Shown here: positions 44,117 to 52,681 of the stretch, piece after piece
How the letters are laid out: the number at the start of each line of letters is the position of its first letter
Numbering within the stretch: the stretch's first letter is position 1
Source: Defluviimonas aquaemixtae
GTDB lineage: Bacteria; Pseudomonadota; Alphaproteobacteria; Rhodobacterales; Rhodobacteraceae
DNA: 64,000 nucleotides
Direction: 5' to 3'
Assembly: GCF_900302475.1 (NCBI RefSeq)
Contig: NZ_OMOQ01000002.1
Span: 124,001 to 188,000 of the forward strand
The notes under the pieces: model-generated
What the model was told of the DNA's origin: nothing
The model's database searches: none
The model's input: the letters and a program-made list of their open reading frames with translations, nothing else
Translations under genes and position numbers: made by a program

Positions 44117-44143
44117 GGAACCAGCCAAGAGGCTTCGGCGTTC
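44117..44143 (+). promoter_or_regulatory. EcfG promoter of the secreted protein gene
   Basis: GGAAC (44117-44121), 17 bp, CGTTC (44139-44143), 54 bp before the ATG. Confidence 0.8.
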
Positions 44144-44197
44144 TTGTGGGATAGGCCGCATCTCAGCGGCGGCGTGAAACCATGAAGGAGCATCAAC

Positions 44198-44686
44198 ATG
44201 ATTCGCAAACTAGCCTTTGTGACGTTCACCGGCCTTGGGGCCCTGGTGGCCTTGCCGGCCGTGGCCGATACAATCGTCCGTGAGGTGGATGTAAGCGTCG
44301 ATATGGATGCGCTGCAGAACGCCAATGCGGCGGCGCATTGGTCGGGACTCGCTGACGATCTTGAGAACGCGATCGTCGCGGCCTTGGTCGGCCGGACCGG
44401 CGAACAGGGCGCGAAAATCTCTGTCGATATCGACGAAGTCGAGCTGGCCAGTACCTTCCAGTCGGCGGTTGGCGTGGCCGATTCCCGGCTTTCGGGGGAC
44501 GTCGGCATCACGCATGACAGTGACAACACCAAGTTCGACAATTACGAACTGACGGTGACGTTCGAGCAGGCCGGGCCGTTCTTCCTTCCGGGCACGGACC
44601 TGGCGGCGATAACCACAGATAGTCAGGAATACTACGACGCCATGATCGCGACCTTTGCCGATCACGTCGTGAACAAGCTCGACTAG
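44198..44686 (+). CDS. Secreted protein of unknown function
   Basis: A 162-residue exported protein: signal peptide (RKLAFVTFTGLGALVALPAVADT), then an acidic domain with repeated VDVSVDMDAL/ISVDIDEVEL strands and a C-terminal YYDAMIATFADHVVNKLD. I do not recognise the family. The EcfG promoter and its place at the right edge of the stress island suggest a periplasmic stress role. Confidence 0.75.
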   Translation: MIRKLAFVTFTGLGALVALPAVADTIVREVDVSVDMDALQNANAAAHWSGLADDLENAIVAALVGRTGEQGAKISVDIDEVELASTFQSAVGVADSRLSGDVGITHDSDNTKFDNYELTVTFEQAGPFFLPGTDLAAITTDSQEYYDAMIATFADHVVNKLD

Positions 44687-44696
44687 AGCGAACGAG

Positions 44697-44722
44697 GCGG
44701 GCGGCGGTGTATCGCCGCCCGC
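44697..44722. terminator. Hairpin between convergent genes
   Basis: A perfect 10-bp stem GCGGGCGGCG/CGCCGCCCGC with a 6-base loop between the secreted-protein and decarboxylase 3' ends. It probably serves both directions; there is no U-run. Confidence 0.6.
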
Positions 44723-44726
44723 TGCC

Positions 44727-46145
44727 TCACGCCTGAGCCTTCGCCGCCTGATCGAGCAACACCGCTAGCGCGTCGATATCGGCCGCAGAGGTCATGCCGT
44801 TCGTCGCGCAGACGCGAACCACGTCGGTGCCTTCGAGCTTGGCAACAGAGAGCCACGCCTCGCCGGTGCCTAGAACGTCCCGGACGATGTCGACCGGTGG
44901 CGGCGCGCCGTCGGGAGCATGAAGGCAGAGCACGCCGGCAGACGGGTCGTTCGCGACAGTCCAGCGAGACGCACAGACCCGATCTGCGAGCTGTTGCACC
45001 AGCGTCACGGCGTGCTCGACATGGGCGGCATAGCCCGCCCATCCGACGGACGCGAGCGACAGGAAAAGCCGCAGGCCGAGGAACCGTCGCGACCACTGTA
45101 TCGAATTCACGTAAGGGTCCGTGCTTGGCAGGTTGGAGGGCATGTAGCTCGCCGAGACCTGGAACGCTTGCGAAAGGACTTCGGGCCGGGCCGTCAGGAA
45201 CATGCCGCAGCCCATCGTCGTCGCGAACCATTTGTGCGCATCGATGGTGACGGAATCCGCCGCCACGATCCCGTCGAGAAGCGGTGCCAGTATCGGCGAG
45301 GCGATCATCGCGCCCGCCCAGGCTGCGTCGACGTGCAGCCAAAGGTCATGCTTGGCCGCGATCCGCGCGCAATCGCGCAAGGGGTCGATCATCCCGGCAT
45401 TGGTCGTCCCGGCAGTCGCCGCGATCATGACCGGCACACAGCCCGCCGCGATGTCGCGTTCGATCGCTGCGACGAGTGCGCCGGCATCCATGCGACCCGA
45501 ACCGTCGGTCGCGACAAGGCGCGCCGCTTCACGCCCGATTCCGGCCTGATGCGCGATCTTCAGCCAGGCGAGATGGCTTTCGGCCGAGGCGTAGAAGACC
45601 GGCCTACCGCTGAAGGCGAAGACCCCCTCAGATCCGAACCCGTCGTTTGCCTGCGTCAGGGCGCAGGTGAGCGCGGTGGCGTTCGCCTCCGCTCCGCCGC
45701 TGGTAAAATGGCCGCCCGATCGGTCGGGAAGGCCCGCGCGCGCGGCGACGGCGCGGATCATGTGCGCCTCGATCTCGACGCAGACGGGCGCATGGGACCA
45801 GACCGCGAGTTGCGGGTTGAACGCCGCCGCGATCCGGTCGGCGCATTCGGAGGGAAAGGTCGGCGCGGGGTTGAAAAGGCCGAAATACGACGGATGCGTC
45901 ATATGCACGATTCCCGTTTCGAGCGCCGCCACGGTCCAGCCGAGGAGATCCGTGAGGTCGCGCGCCGCAGCGAAATCGACCGCCGCCAAGGCCTCGCGAT
46001 ACGCCGCGAGGTCGGCGCCCGGCGTCACCGCTGACGCGCGGCGCCCCGTGCGTGAGGCCGCGAGCATCCGGGTCAGTTCGGCGTCGATCCGTTCGCGATC
46101 CGACGCCGTCGGAAACAGCCCCGTTCCCGTGTCCTCAAGGTTCAT
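44727..46145 (-). CDS. PLP-dependent group II amino acid decarboxylase
   Basis: A 472-residue pyridoxal-phosphate enzyme of the aromatic/glutamate decarboxylase fold. It shows HFTSGGAEANATALTCAL, the PLP-binding HVDAAWAGAM and the Schiff-base lysine K305 in DAHKWFATT. The substrate could be an aromatic amino acid, aspartate or glutamate; the sequence does not decide. It lies beyond the last EcfG promoter and next to decayed DNA. Confidence 0.88.
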   Translation of the reverse strand: MNLEDTGTGLFPTASDRERIDAELTRMLAASRTGRRASAVTPGADLAAYREALAAVDFAAARDLTDLLGWTVAALETGIVHMTHPSYFGLFNPAPTFPSECADRIAAAFNPQLAVWSHAPVCVEIEAHMIRAVAARAGLPDRSGGHFTSGGAEANATALTCALTQANDGFGSEGVFAFSGRPVFYASAESHLAWLKIAHQAGIGREAARLVATDGSGRMDAGALVAAIERDIAAGCVPVMIAATAGTTNAGMIDPLRDCARIAAKHDLWLHVDAAWAGAMIASPILAPLLDGIVAADSVTIDAHKWFATTMGCGMFLTARPEVLSQAFQVSASYMPSNLPSTDPYVNSIQWSRRFLGLRLFLSLASVGWAGYAAHVEHAVTLVQQLADRVCASRWTVANDPSAGVLCLHAPDGAPPPVDIVRDVLGTGEAWLSVAKLEGTDVVRVCATNGMTSAADIDALAVLLDQAAKAQA

Positions 46146-46325
46146 CCGCGCGCTCCTATCCCCTTGATGGGCCGCTGCTCAGACTATGCAAAGGGCACCT
46201 GCGCGCCGACCCGAAAGATGTGCTTTCGGCCAAAAGTCGCCAGGCGCCCCGAACGGATCAAGCGCTTCCTTAGTCGCATCGCCCAGCCCGATGCGATTGC
46301 GAATGGCGAATGGCGAAATGCGGCC

Positions 46326-46412
46326 TCACGTCCTTAGCACGCGGTAAAGGGCCGGGATCACGAGCACCGTCAGCAACGTGGACGAGGTAAGGCCGAACAA
46401 CAGCGATATCGC
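46326..46412 (-). pseudogene. RND efflux pump C-terminal remnant
   Basis: A 28-codon frame ending in a proper stop that reads AISLLFGLTSSTLLTVLVIP then ALYRVLRT, the last membrane helix of HAE/CusA-type RND pumps. An in-frame TAA stands directly upstream, so only the extreme 3' end survives. It abuts the cytochrome remnant. Confidence 0.6.
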
Positions 46413-46420
46413 TTAATCAA

Positions 46421-47169
46421 GTGACATTCCCGAGCGGGGTCATCGCAGAGAGTGTCGGAACCCCTGCCGCTTGCATGGTTTGCCATCAGCGTCGGCAGTA
46501 CTCCTCCCGCGTCGAGACGGCGGTCGATGGGCTTGAGCCCGACACGGCATCGCCCGACCTTAGCTTTATAAATGTCCACTGCCGCGCGGCAGCCGCGAGC
46601 TTCATGGGCGCCGCTGCGCATGGTGTCTACGAATATTCGGGCATGGCCAATGCGGCCCGGTTCGCCCACGTCCCAAGCTTCGATACGTGTACGGAATGCC
46701 ACGATCCGCATACTTTCGACGTCAAGGCTGCAGGCTGCGCGAGTTGCCACAAGACCGATGACATGCAAGCCATCCGAACGCGCGAGGGCGATGCTGATGC
46801 GGACGGTGACACGGCCAAGGGGTGGCCGGCGATATCGCGACCTTGCGCGATGCGCATGGCCAGGCGATTGGCGCGTGTGCCGCTGACGTCGCAGGCGCGC
46901 CCGTTATCTACGCGCCCGGCAACTATCCTTATTTCTTGGCGGATCTGAACGCGAATGGCCTGCCGGACACTGACGAACTGGCCTATTCCAACCGCTATCA
47001 AAGCTGGACGTCGAGGCTACTGAAAGCCGCCTACAACTATCAGTTCGTCGCGATGGATCCCGGCATCTACGCGCATAACCCGGCCTACACACAACAGATA
47101 CTGATCGACAGCCTCAAAAGTCTGAGTGCGGCTGTCGAACTGGACGCGCATGGATGCACGCGGCCCTGA
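46421..47169 (+). pseudogene. Multihaem cytochrome c remnant, frameshifted
   Basis: Two frames together encode about 245 residues of a multihaem cytochrome c. The first has three CxxCH haem sites (CMVCH, CTECH, CASCH) and runs to about 46820. The sequence continues in another frame (AGDIATLRDAHGQAIGACAA, APGNYPYFLADLNANGLPD, NRYQSWTSRLLKAAYNYQFV). The N-terminus with its signal peptide is missing, so the gene is truncated and frameshifted. It probably once served anaerobic or extracellular electron transfer. Confidence 0.7.
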
Positions 47170-47265
47170 CGGCTGGAGGCGCGGTGCTGAAGAAAAGACG
47201 CAGCGGCAAAGCCCTTGCTGCGTCCTCGTCTTTGCCGAACGGCCCATGCGGCGCCCGGTCCGGGC

Positions 47266-47407
47266 TCAGCCCTTGCCAATCTTGACCTTCCGGATCTTTG
47301 TGACCGCGTCCTTGGGCTTCTCGATGCGCAGCTTGAGCACGCCGTCCTTGAACGACGCCTCGACCTTGTCCTCATCCGGCGTGAAGCCCAGAGACATCGA
47401 GCCGAGT
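47266..47407 (-). pseudogene. Hsp20 C-terminal remnant
   Basis: About 47 codons reading MSLGFTPDEDKVEASFKDGV then LKLRIEKPKDAVTKIRKVKI, the end of an alpha-crystallin domain of a small heat-shock protein, with a normal stop. The upstream part of the domain is gone; the frame runs straight into the 3' end of the hydrolase gene. Confidence 0.65.
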
Positions 47408-48055
47408 TCAGCGGATGTGGGCCGAAAACCAGGACGCGGAGAGTTTCACGACGGCGGTGAGCGTGCCGGGTTCTTCGAAGAGGTGCGAGGCACCGGGGAC
47501 GATCTTCAGCTCCTTCTCGCAGCTGAGCCGTGCGAAGGCGTCTTCGTTCAGGCCGATCACCGCAATATCCGCGCCGCCGACGATGAGAAGCGTCGGCGCC
47601 CGAACCGCGACGAGCGCTTCGCCCGCGAGGTCGGGCCGCCCGCCGCGCGACACTATCGCATCCACGTCGTCCGGCCAGCGCGCGGCCGCGACCAATGCCG
47701 CCGCCGCCCCCGTCGAGGCGCCGAACATGCCGAGGTCGAGGCCCGAAGTCGTGGGTTCGGACCTCACCCAGCGAAGTGCATCACCGACGCGGTCGGCAAG
47801 CAGCGCGATATCGAACACTATATTACGGCGTTGGGCCTCCTCCTCGGTCAGAAGGTCGAACAGCAACGTCGCGAAACCCTGTTTCTGCAGCTGCTTCGCC
47901 ACGTAGCTGTTGCGTGGGCTGAACCGGCTGCTGCCACTGCCATGCGCGAAGACAACCAGCGCCGTGGCGCCGTCCGGCCGGCCGAGCATAAAGTCCAGTC
48001 CGAAGCTTTCGCCCAAAACGGGGATGACACCAGTCTGGTTCACGTTGCGGTCCAT
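47408..48055 (-). CDS. Dienelactone hydrolase-family alpha/beta hydrolase
   Basis: A 215-residue hydrolase: oxyanion region VVFAHGSGSSRFSPRN, nucleophile elbow GASTG, an Asp region (LLIVGGADIAVIGL) and the catalytic His in VPGASHLFEEPGTL. The family often accompanies hsp20 and phosphoribosyltransferase genes in stress clusters. It is the only intact gene inside a block of remnants. The substrate is unknown. Confidence 0.85.
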   Translation of the reverse strand: MDRNVNQTGVIPVLGESFGLDFMLGRPDGATALVVFAHGSGSSRFSPRNSYVAKQLQKQGFATLLFDLLTEEEAQRRNIVFDIALLADRVGDALRWVRSEPTTSGLDLGMFGASTGAAAALVAAARWPDDVDAIVSRGGRPDLAGEALVAVRAPTLLIVGGADIAVIGLNEDAFARLSCEKELKIVPGASHLFEEPGTLTAVVKLSASWFSAHIR

Positions 48056-48120
48056 GTCATATTCAGTAGCTGAGCCCTTGGGATATCGCGTTGACCGCCG
48101 TCAAACGCAGAGCGGCGCCA

Positions 48121-48360
48121 TCAGCCACCGGCGGCAAGGATCGGCCCGAGCAGATCGTCGTAAAGCCGGTCGACGCCCTCGCCATTGAGGTGATCCGTAT
48201 CGAAATGATAGGCCGGATCGTCGAGCTCTGCACTGAGGTCGTGCAGAGGAATGCCAAGCGGCGCGAAGCGCGCGCGGAGCGCGGCATCGAACGCTCGCAG
48301 CGTGCAAAGCAGACCTTCCTGAATGAAGCAGAAGGCGTTCCGAAGGTCAGGCCGTCGGCG
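48121..48360 (-). pseudogene. SGNH-hydrolase-like C-terminal remnant
   Basis: An open frame with a normal stop but no start codon, closed upstream by TGA at 48361. It reads AFDAALRARFAPLGIPLHDL, then YHFDTDHLNGEGVDRLYDDL, resembling the C-terminal Asp-x-x-His block of SGNH/AlgX-like proteins. About 79 codons survive. Confidence 0.45.
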
Positions 48361-48380
48361 TCAGCCGCACGCCGCCCGGC

Positions 48381-49259
48381 CTATTTGGAAGCGGTGGCCA
48401 TTTGTAACAGCCAGTCCGCAAAGGCGCCGACGTGCGGATCGCGCGTTGCTCCCGGCTCATGGGCAAGGAAGTACCCGTAGTCGTCCAGCTGATGATCCGT
48501 CAGCCGTACCAGGAGGCCGGCCTCGATTTCACGTTCGACAAGCGCGTCGTTCAACGCGATGCCTTGTCCGTCGATCACAGCCTGCACGCGCACGTTCGGG
48601 TCGGCGATGGTCAGCACGTCTGTGCGGTTGGTAAAACGCAGGCCCGCTAGGCGGTTCCAGTCCTCCCAGGCGCGCGAACCGCTGCGGTCTGCCAGAAGCG
48701 TCAGTTTCCCGATCGCCGCTTCCAGCCCAACTTCACGTATGAGCGCGTGCGCTTCCGGCGGTCCGGTGGCGAAGGCCGGACAGAGGAACAAAGGCCGGAT
48801 CGTCACGTCGGTCCAGTCACCGCGGCCCCAGCGGATCGCGAGGTCGATACCCTCGGCCCCAAGTTCGGACAGGTCGATCATCGGCTGGATGCGAAGTCGC
48901 ACGCGGGGATGGGTCTTCATGAACAGCATCAGCCGTGGCGACAGCCAGCGCGAGGCGAAATAGGTGGTGACTCCGATGGTGATCGGCCGTTCGGAGGCCA
49001 TGCGCAGATCGGCGATCCGGGCCTCAACTGTGTCAAAGGCCGCACCCAGCGTCATCCAAAGGTCCTGTCCCTTCGGCGTGAGGGAGATGCCGCGTGGCAG
49101 CCGATTGAAGAGTGGAAAGCCGAGGGCCTGTTCCAGTCCGCGAATCTGGTGGCTGACCGCGCCCTTGGTCAGGTTGAGTTCTTCGGCCGCGGCCGCGAAG
49201 CTTTTGTGGCGCGCGACAATGCTAAAGATGCGCAAGCTGTCATAGTGATGAAACCGCAT
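48381..49259 (-). CDS. LysR-family regulator (GcvA type)
   Basis: A 292-residue LysR regulator: N-terminal helix-turn-helix (SFAAAAEELNLTKGAVSHQI) and a substrate-binding domain of the GcvA style (RLRIQPMIDLSELGAEGIDL, AIRWGRGDW). It is divergent from the mttB-like/gcvT-like pair across 127 bp holding a GGACAA/TTGTCC inverted repeat, so it probably controls them in response to a methylated amine or related compound. Confidence 0.92.
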   Translation of the reverse strand: MRFHHYDSLRIFSIVARHKSFAAAAEELNLTKGAVSHQIRGLEQALGFPLFNRLPRGISLTPKGQDLWMTLGAAFDTVEARIADLRMASERPITIGVTTYFASRWLSPRLMLFMKTHPRVRLRIQPMIDLSELGAEGIDLAIRWGRGDWTDVTIRPLFLCPAFATGPPEAHALIREVGLEAAIGKLTLLADRSGSRAWEDWNRLAGLRFTNRTDVLTIADPNVRVQAVIDGQGIALNDALVEREIEAGLLVRLTDHQLDDYGYFLAHEPGATRDPHVGAFADWLLQMATASK

Positions 49260-49288
49260 GGTTACCGTATAATTATCCTATACCATTG

Positions 49289-49310
49289 GGACAATTCGTT
49301 TCTCTTGTCC
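49289..49310. promoter_or_regulatory. Inverted repeat, candidate LysR operator
   Basis: GGACAA-N10-TTGTCC, perfect arms, in the AT-rich intergenic region between the divergent LysR gene and mttB-like gene, 29 bp from the LysR start. Confidence 0.5.
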
Positions 49311-49386
49311 TCTGTCAAAATATCAGCACCAATATAGGTTCACGCGGCGATCTGCCGCCAATAACCACGTCACAGAGGGTCAAAGC

Positions 49387-50946
49387 ATGCTATCCGAACG
49401 TGCGCTCCCACCGCAGCCGTCGCTTCCCGAGCGTCGGCGTGGTGGACGGGCGCGGCGCGCGGCCGGCGGGGCCGGTGCAACGAAAGCGGGCCTGGTCCTG
49501 CGCCGGATACCAACCTACGAGTTGTTGGGCGAGGAGGCACTCCTTGCGCTCGAAGAACAGGCCGACTGGATATTGTCCGAGATCGGCATTGAATTTCGCG
49601 GCGACGCCGAGGCGCGAAGGCTCTTCGCGGCGGCTGGCTGCAGCGTCGAGGGCGACCGCGTGCGCTTTCAGCCTGGCCAGGCAACCGCGCTCTGTGCCAC
49701 CGCCCCGGCGGAGTTCACGCTTCACGCCCGCGACCCGCATTACTCGGTCGCGCTCGGCGGCGATCACCTCGTGCTGATGCCTGGCTACGGTTCACCCTTC
49801 GTGACGGACCTCGACCGTGGCCGGCGCTACGCGACGATCGAGGATTTCCGGAACTTCGTGAAACTTGCCTGGATGTCGCCATGGCTACACCACTCGGGCG
49901 GCACGGTCTGCGAGCCGACCGACATCCCGGTCAACAAGCGCCATCTCGACATGGTGCACGCACATCTGACGCTCTCGGCCAAGCCCTTCATGGGCAGCGT
50001 CACCGCACCCGAGCGTGCCGCGGATTCGATCGAGATGTCGCGTATTGCATTCGGCGCAGACTTCGTGGCGGAAAACGCGGTGATGCAGGGCAACATCAAC
50101 GTAAACTCGCCGCTGGTCTTCGATGAGACCATGTCCGGTGCGCTCCGCACTTATGCCGAAGCCGGCCAGTGTGTCTGCGTCTCGCCGGCGATATTCGGCG
50201 GCGCGATGGGCCCTGTCACGCCCGCCGCGGTCGCGGCTCAGACCCATGCAGAGGCGATGGCGGGGATCGCGCTGGCCCAACTCGCCCGACCTGGCTGTCC
50301 GATTGTCTATGGCAGTTTCCACAACACAATGAGCCTCAAGACCGGATCGCTGACCTTCGGTAGTCCAGAGGCGAACCTCGTTACTCTGGTGCTCGGCCAG
50401 CTCGCCCGCAGGCTCGATGTTCCGGTCAGATCGGGCGGCGGCCAGATCACGTCGGCCAATTCCGCCGATGGCCAGGCGATGGCAGATAGCACCTCGGCGA
50501 TGTGGGCGACGCTGCTGTCCGGCGCCAACCAGGTCTGGCACGCGGCCGGCTGGCTCGAAGGCGGGCTGACCATGGGCTACGAGAAGTTCGTGATGGACCT
50601 CGATCAGTGCGGCGCGATGCTGAGAATGATCGAGGGCATGGAGGTCAATGCGGGCACCCTTACCCCCGAATCCTATCGTGAGGCCGGTCCGGGCGAGAAC
50701 TTTCTTTCGACCCGGCATACCTTGCAGCATTTCGCCACCGCGAACTTCATTCCCGATATCTCCGAGGGCGGTGCTTTTGAGCGCTGGGCGGAGGACGGCT
50801 GCCGCACCGTCGAGGAGCGCGCCAACGACCGATGGAAGGCGATGCTCTCCGCCTACGAGCCTCCACCGATCGACCCTGGCGTTGACGAGGCGCTCACTGA
50901 GTTCGTCGCCCGACGGAAGGCGGCGATGGGCGACGACTGGTATTGA
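49387..50946 (+). CDS. Trimethylamine methyltransferase (MttB)-like protein
   Basis: A 519-residue member of the MttB superfamily with no in-frame amber codon, hence the non-pyrrolysine type that demethylates quaternary amines such as glycine betaine in characterised anaerobes. Features: WLHHSGGTVCEPTDIPVNKR, VMQGNINVNSPLVFDETMSG and EGMEVNAGTLTPESY. No corrinoid partner gene is adjacent; a GcvT-like folate enzyme follows 18 bp on. The substrate is unknown. Confidence 0.88.
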   Translation: MLSERALPPQPSLPERRRGGRARRAAGGAGATKAGLVLRRIPTYELLGEEALLALEEQADWILSEIGIEFRGDAEARRLFAAAGCSVEGDRVRFQPGQATALCATAPAEFTLHARDPHYSVALGGDHLVLMPGYGSPFVTDLDRGRRYATIEDFRNFVKLAWMSPWLHHSGGTVCEPTDIPVNKRHLDMVHAHLTLSAKPFMGSVTAPERAADSIEMSRIAFGADFVAENAVMQGNINVNSPLVFDETMSGALRTYAEAGQCVCVSPAIFGGAMGPVTPAAVAAQTHAEAMAGIALAQLARPGCPIVYGSFHNTMSLKTGSLTFGSPEANLVTLVLGQLARRLDVPVRSGGGQITSANSADGQAMADSTSAMWATLLSGANQVWHAAGWLEGGLTMGYEKFVMDLDQCGAMLRMIEGMEVNAGTLTPESYREAGPGENFLSTRHTLQHFATANFIPDISEGGAFERWAEDGCRTVEERANDRWKAMLSAYEPPPIDPGVDEALTEFVARRKAAMGDDWY

Positions 50947-50964
50947 CGCGAAAGGACAATAAGG

Positions 50965-52053
50965 ATGACCGAACCCCTCAGCCGCGCCTCTGCGCTCGCC
51001 TCACGCCACGCCGCTCTCGGCTCGGGCCTTGAGGACTGGAACGGCATGGGCACGGCATGGAGCTATGCCACCGATACCTGCGACGAGCACGACGCAGTAC
51101 GCGAGGCGGCTGGCATGTTCGACATGTCGCCCCTGAAGAAGGTTTTCGTGCGCGGCCCCGACGCGGCTGCGGTGCTTGACCATCTGACGACGCGCGATAT
51201 CGGCCGCATCGCGCCGGGCCAAGCCGCCTATCTCTCTGTCCTGACCGAGGCGGGCACGATGGCCGACGACGCGATCGTATCCAACAACGGCGGCGACGAG
51301 TGGATGATCGTCCACGGCTCCGGCGACACGATGGCGCATCTTCGATCTTCGGCCGCGGGACAGAACGTCGAAGTGGCGCTCGACGACGATCTGCACGATA
51401 TCTCGGTCCAGGGGCCGAAGGCTTTGGCCATTCTCGATTCCGCAACGTCGGTGGACCTCGCTGGCCTTCCCTACTTCCACCATATGCCTGCGCAGCTTTT
51501 CGGCCATCCCTGCCGCATCTCGCGCACCGGCTACTCCGGCGAGCGGGGCTACGAGATATTCGCGAACGCATCAGCCGTCGAAGATATCTGGGATCAGCTC
51601 GTCGGGGCCGGTGTCATGCCCTGCTCGTTCACTGCGCTGGATAAGCTGCGGATCGAGGCGGGGCTTCTCTTCTACGGTTACGACATGACGGACGCACATA
51701 CCCCTTGGGAGGTCGGGTTGGGCTTTACCGTCAGCCAGACGAAGGGCGAATTTCGTGGCAAGGCTGCACTTATGGCAGCGAGGGGCGGGGAACGGATTCG
51801 CAACGCCGGTCTTGTCGTCGATCACAGCGATGCCGCCTCGGGCCTGCTGTACTTAAACGGTCATGAGGTAGGCGCGATCAATAGTCCCTGCTGGTCGCAC
51901 CGGCTAGGGAAATCGCTCGCGCTCGCACACATCCAATCCGGGATCGCGGATGGCACGGCGCTCGAGGTCCGAGGTGACGCGATCGAAACGACCGCCCACG
52001 TCGCATCGCTGCCGTTCTACGACCCGGGAAAGTCGAGAACCCACGCGAAATAG
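50965..52053 (+). CDS. GcvT-like aminomethyltransferase (folate-dependent)
   Basis: A 362-residue GcvT-fold protein: REAAGMFDMSPLKKVFVRGP, the folate-site strings LTEAGTMADDAIVSNNGGDE and RTGYSGERGYEIF, and the C-terminal beta-barrel. GcvT-fold enzymes move one-carbon groups to tetrahydrofolate. Pairing with the MttB-like gene suggests the methyl group of a quaternary amine ends on folate. It lacks the characteristic N-terminus of the DMSP demethylase DmdA. Confidence 0.9.
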   Translation: MTEPLSRASALASRHAALGSGLEDWNGMGTAWSYATDTCDEHDAVREAAGMFDMSPLKKVFVRGPDAAAVLDHLTTRDIGRIAPGQAAYLSVLTEAGTMADDAIVSNNGGDEWMIVHGSGDTMAHLRSSAAGQNVEVALDDDLHDISVQGPKALAILDSATSVDLAGLPYFHHMPAQLFGHPCRISRTGYSGERGYEIFANASAVEDIWDQLVGAGVMPCSFTALDKLRIEAGLLFYGYDMTDAHTPWEVGLGFTVSQTKGEFRGKAALMAARGGERIRNAGLVVDHSDAASGLLYLNGHEVGAINSPCWSHRLGKSLALAHIQSGIADGTALEVRGDAIETTAHVASLPFYDPGKSRTHAK

Positions 52054-52410
52054 GCTTGCAGGCCCGTAGAACGCTAGATCCGATCGGTGCAGCACCGACC
52101 CTATCGACCAATTCGTGACGGTGATCGATCATTGCGTCGCCGCCCTGCGGCCTCTCCGGACCGGTCGTTGATCCAACGCGCAGCATCTCGACCGCCGGAA
52201 CTTCGACTTCGCGCAGACAAACTTGTCATTCGCCGTTGCATTGCGAGCAGTTGCTCTCGGCGCATCGCAGCAAGAAACAGCAATCCCGCGTGTCGGTTTT
52301 GCCGCCGGTTTCGTCGCGACACTCGCGACGACGGTTCGGATTCGTCGGTCCAGCGTCTTTCCTGCTATTGGCGAGATTGCGAGTGGACACATCGCCGCCG
52401 CCGCAGGGCG
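52054..52410. other. Gap, probably decayed integrase or island DNA
   Basis: About 360 bp without a recognisable gene, continuous with the integrase remnant. Short open frames exist on both strands but show no family motif. Confidence 0.45.
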
Positions 52411-52515
52411 CGAACCGATGGGCGGGATCGCGATGTAGATCTCGTCGAAGTCACTGACCTTGTACGGTTTCTCCTTCAGCTTGACCGTTCGAACATTCGC
52501 ATCTGTCAGAAGTAT
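52411..52515 (-). pseudogene. Tyrosine integrase N-terminal remnant
   Basis: A 35-codon stretch reading LLTDANVRTVKLKEKPYKVS then DFDEIYIAIPPIGS, closely matching the N-terminal DUF4102 start of phage/island integrases (MPLTD...KPYKLSD pattern). The start codon position is ATA, and homology ends after Gly-Ser, so the gene is dead. It lies about 170 bp downstream of tRNA-Thr and in the same direction, the classic layout of an element inserted at a tRNA 3' end. Confidence 0.65.
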
Positions 52516-52559
52516 CCGGTGGCATCCCGGTTCCGCTAACTTTGCGATACCCCCGGAAT

Positions 52560-52579
52560 TGCCCCCAATCTTGGGGGCA
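52560..52579. repeat. Near-perfect 20-bp palindrome
   Basis: TGCCCCCAA-TC-TTGGGGGCA, two 9-bp arms with a 2-base centre, between the integrase remnant and tRNA-Thr. It may be a tRNA transcript end, an excisionase/integrase site or part of an attachment region. Confidence 0.6.
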
Positions 52580-52681
52580 TTCTACTGCACGCTGTCAGGC
52601 AACACTGAACAAACAGGACATCGCAAAGATCTTGTGTGCGGGGCTTTGATGAGTGTCATCGACCAGTATTTGACAGAGAAG

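Noticed and set aside
50965..52053. DMSP demethylase DmdA
   Set aside because: The fold family matches, but the characteristic DmdA N-terminus is absent and the partner is MttB-like, so only a general GcvT-like call is safe.
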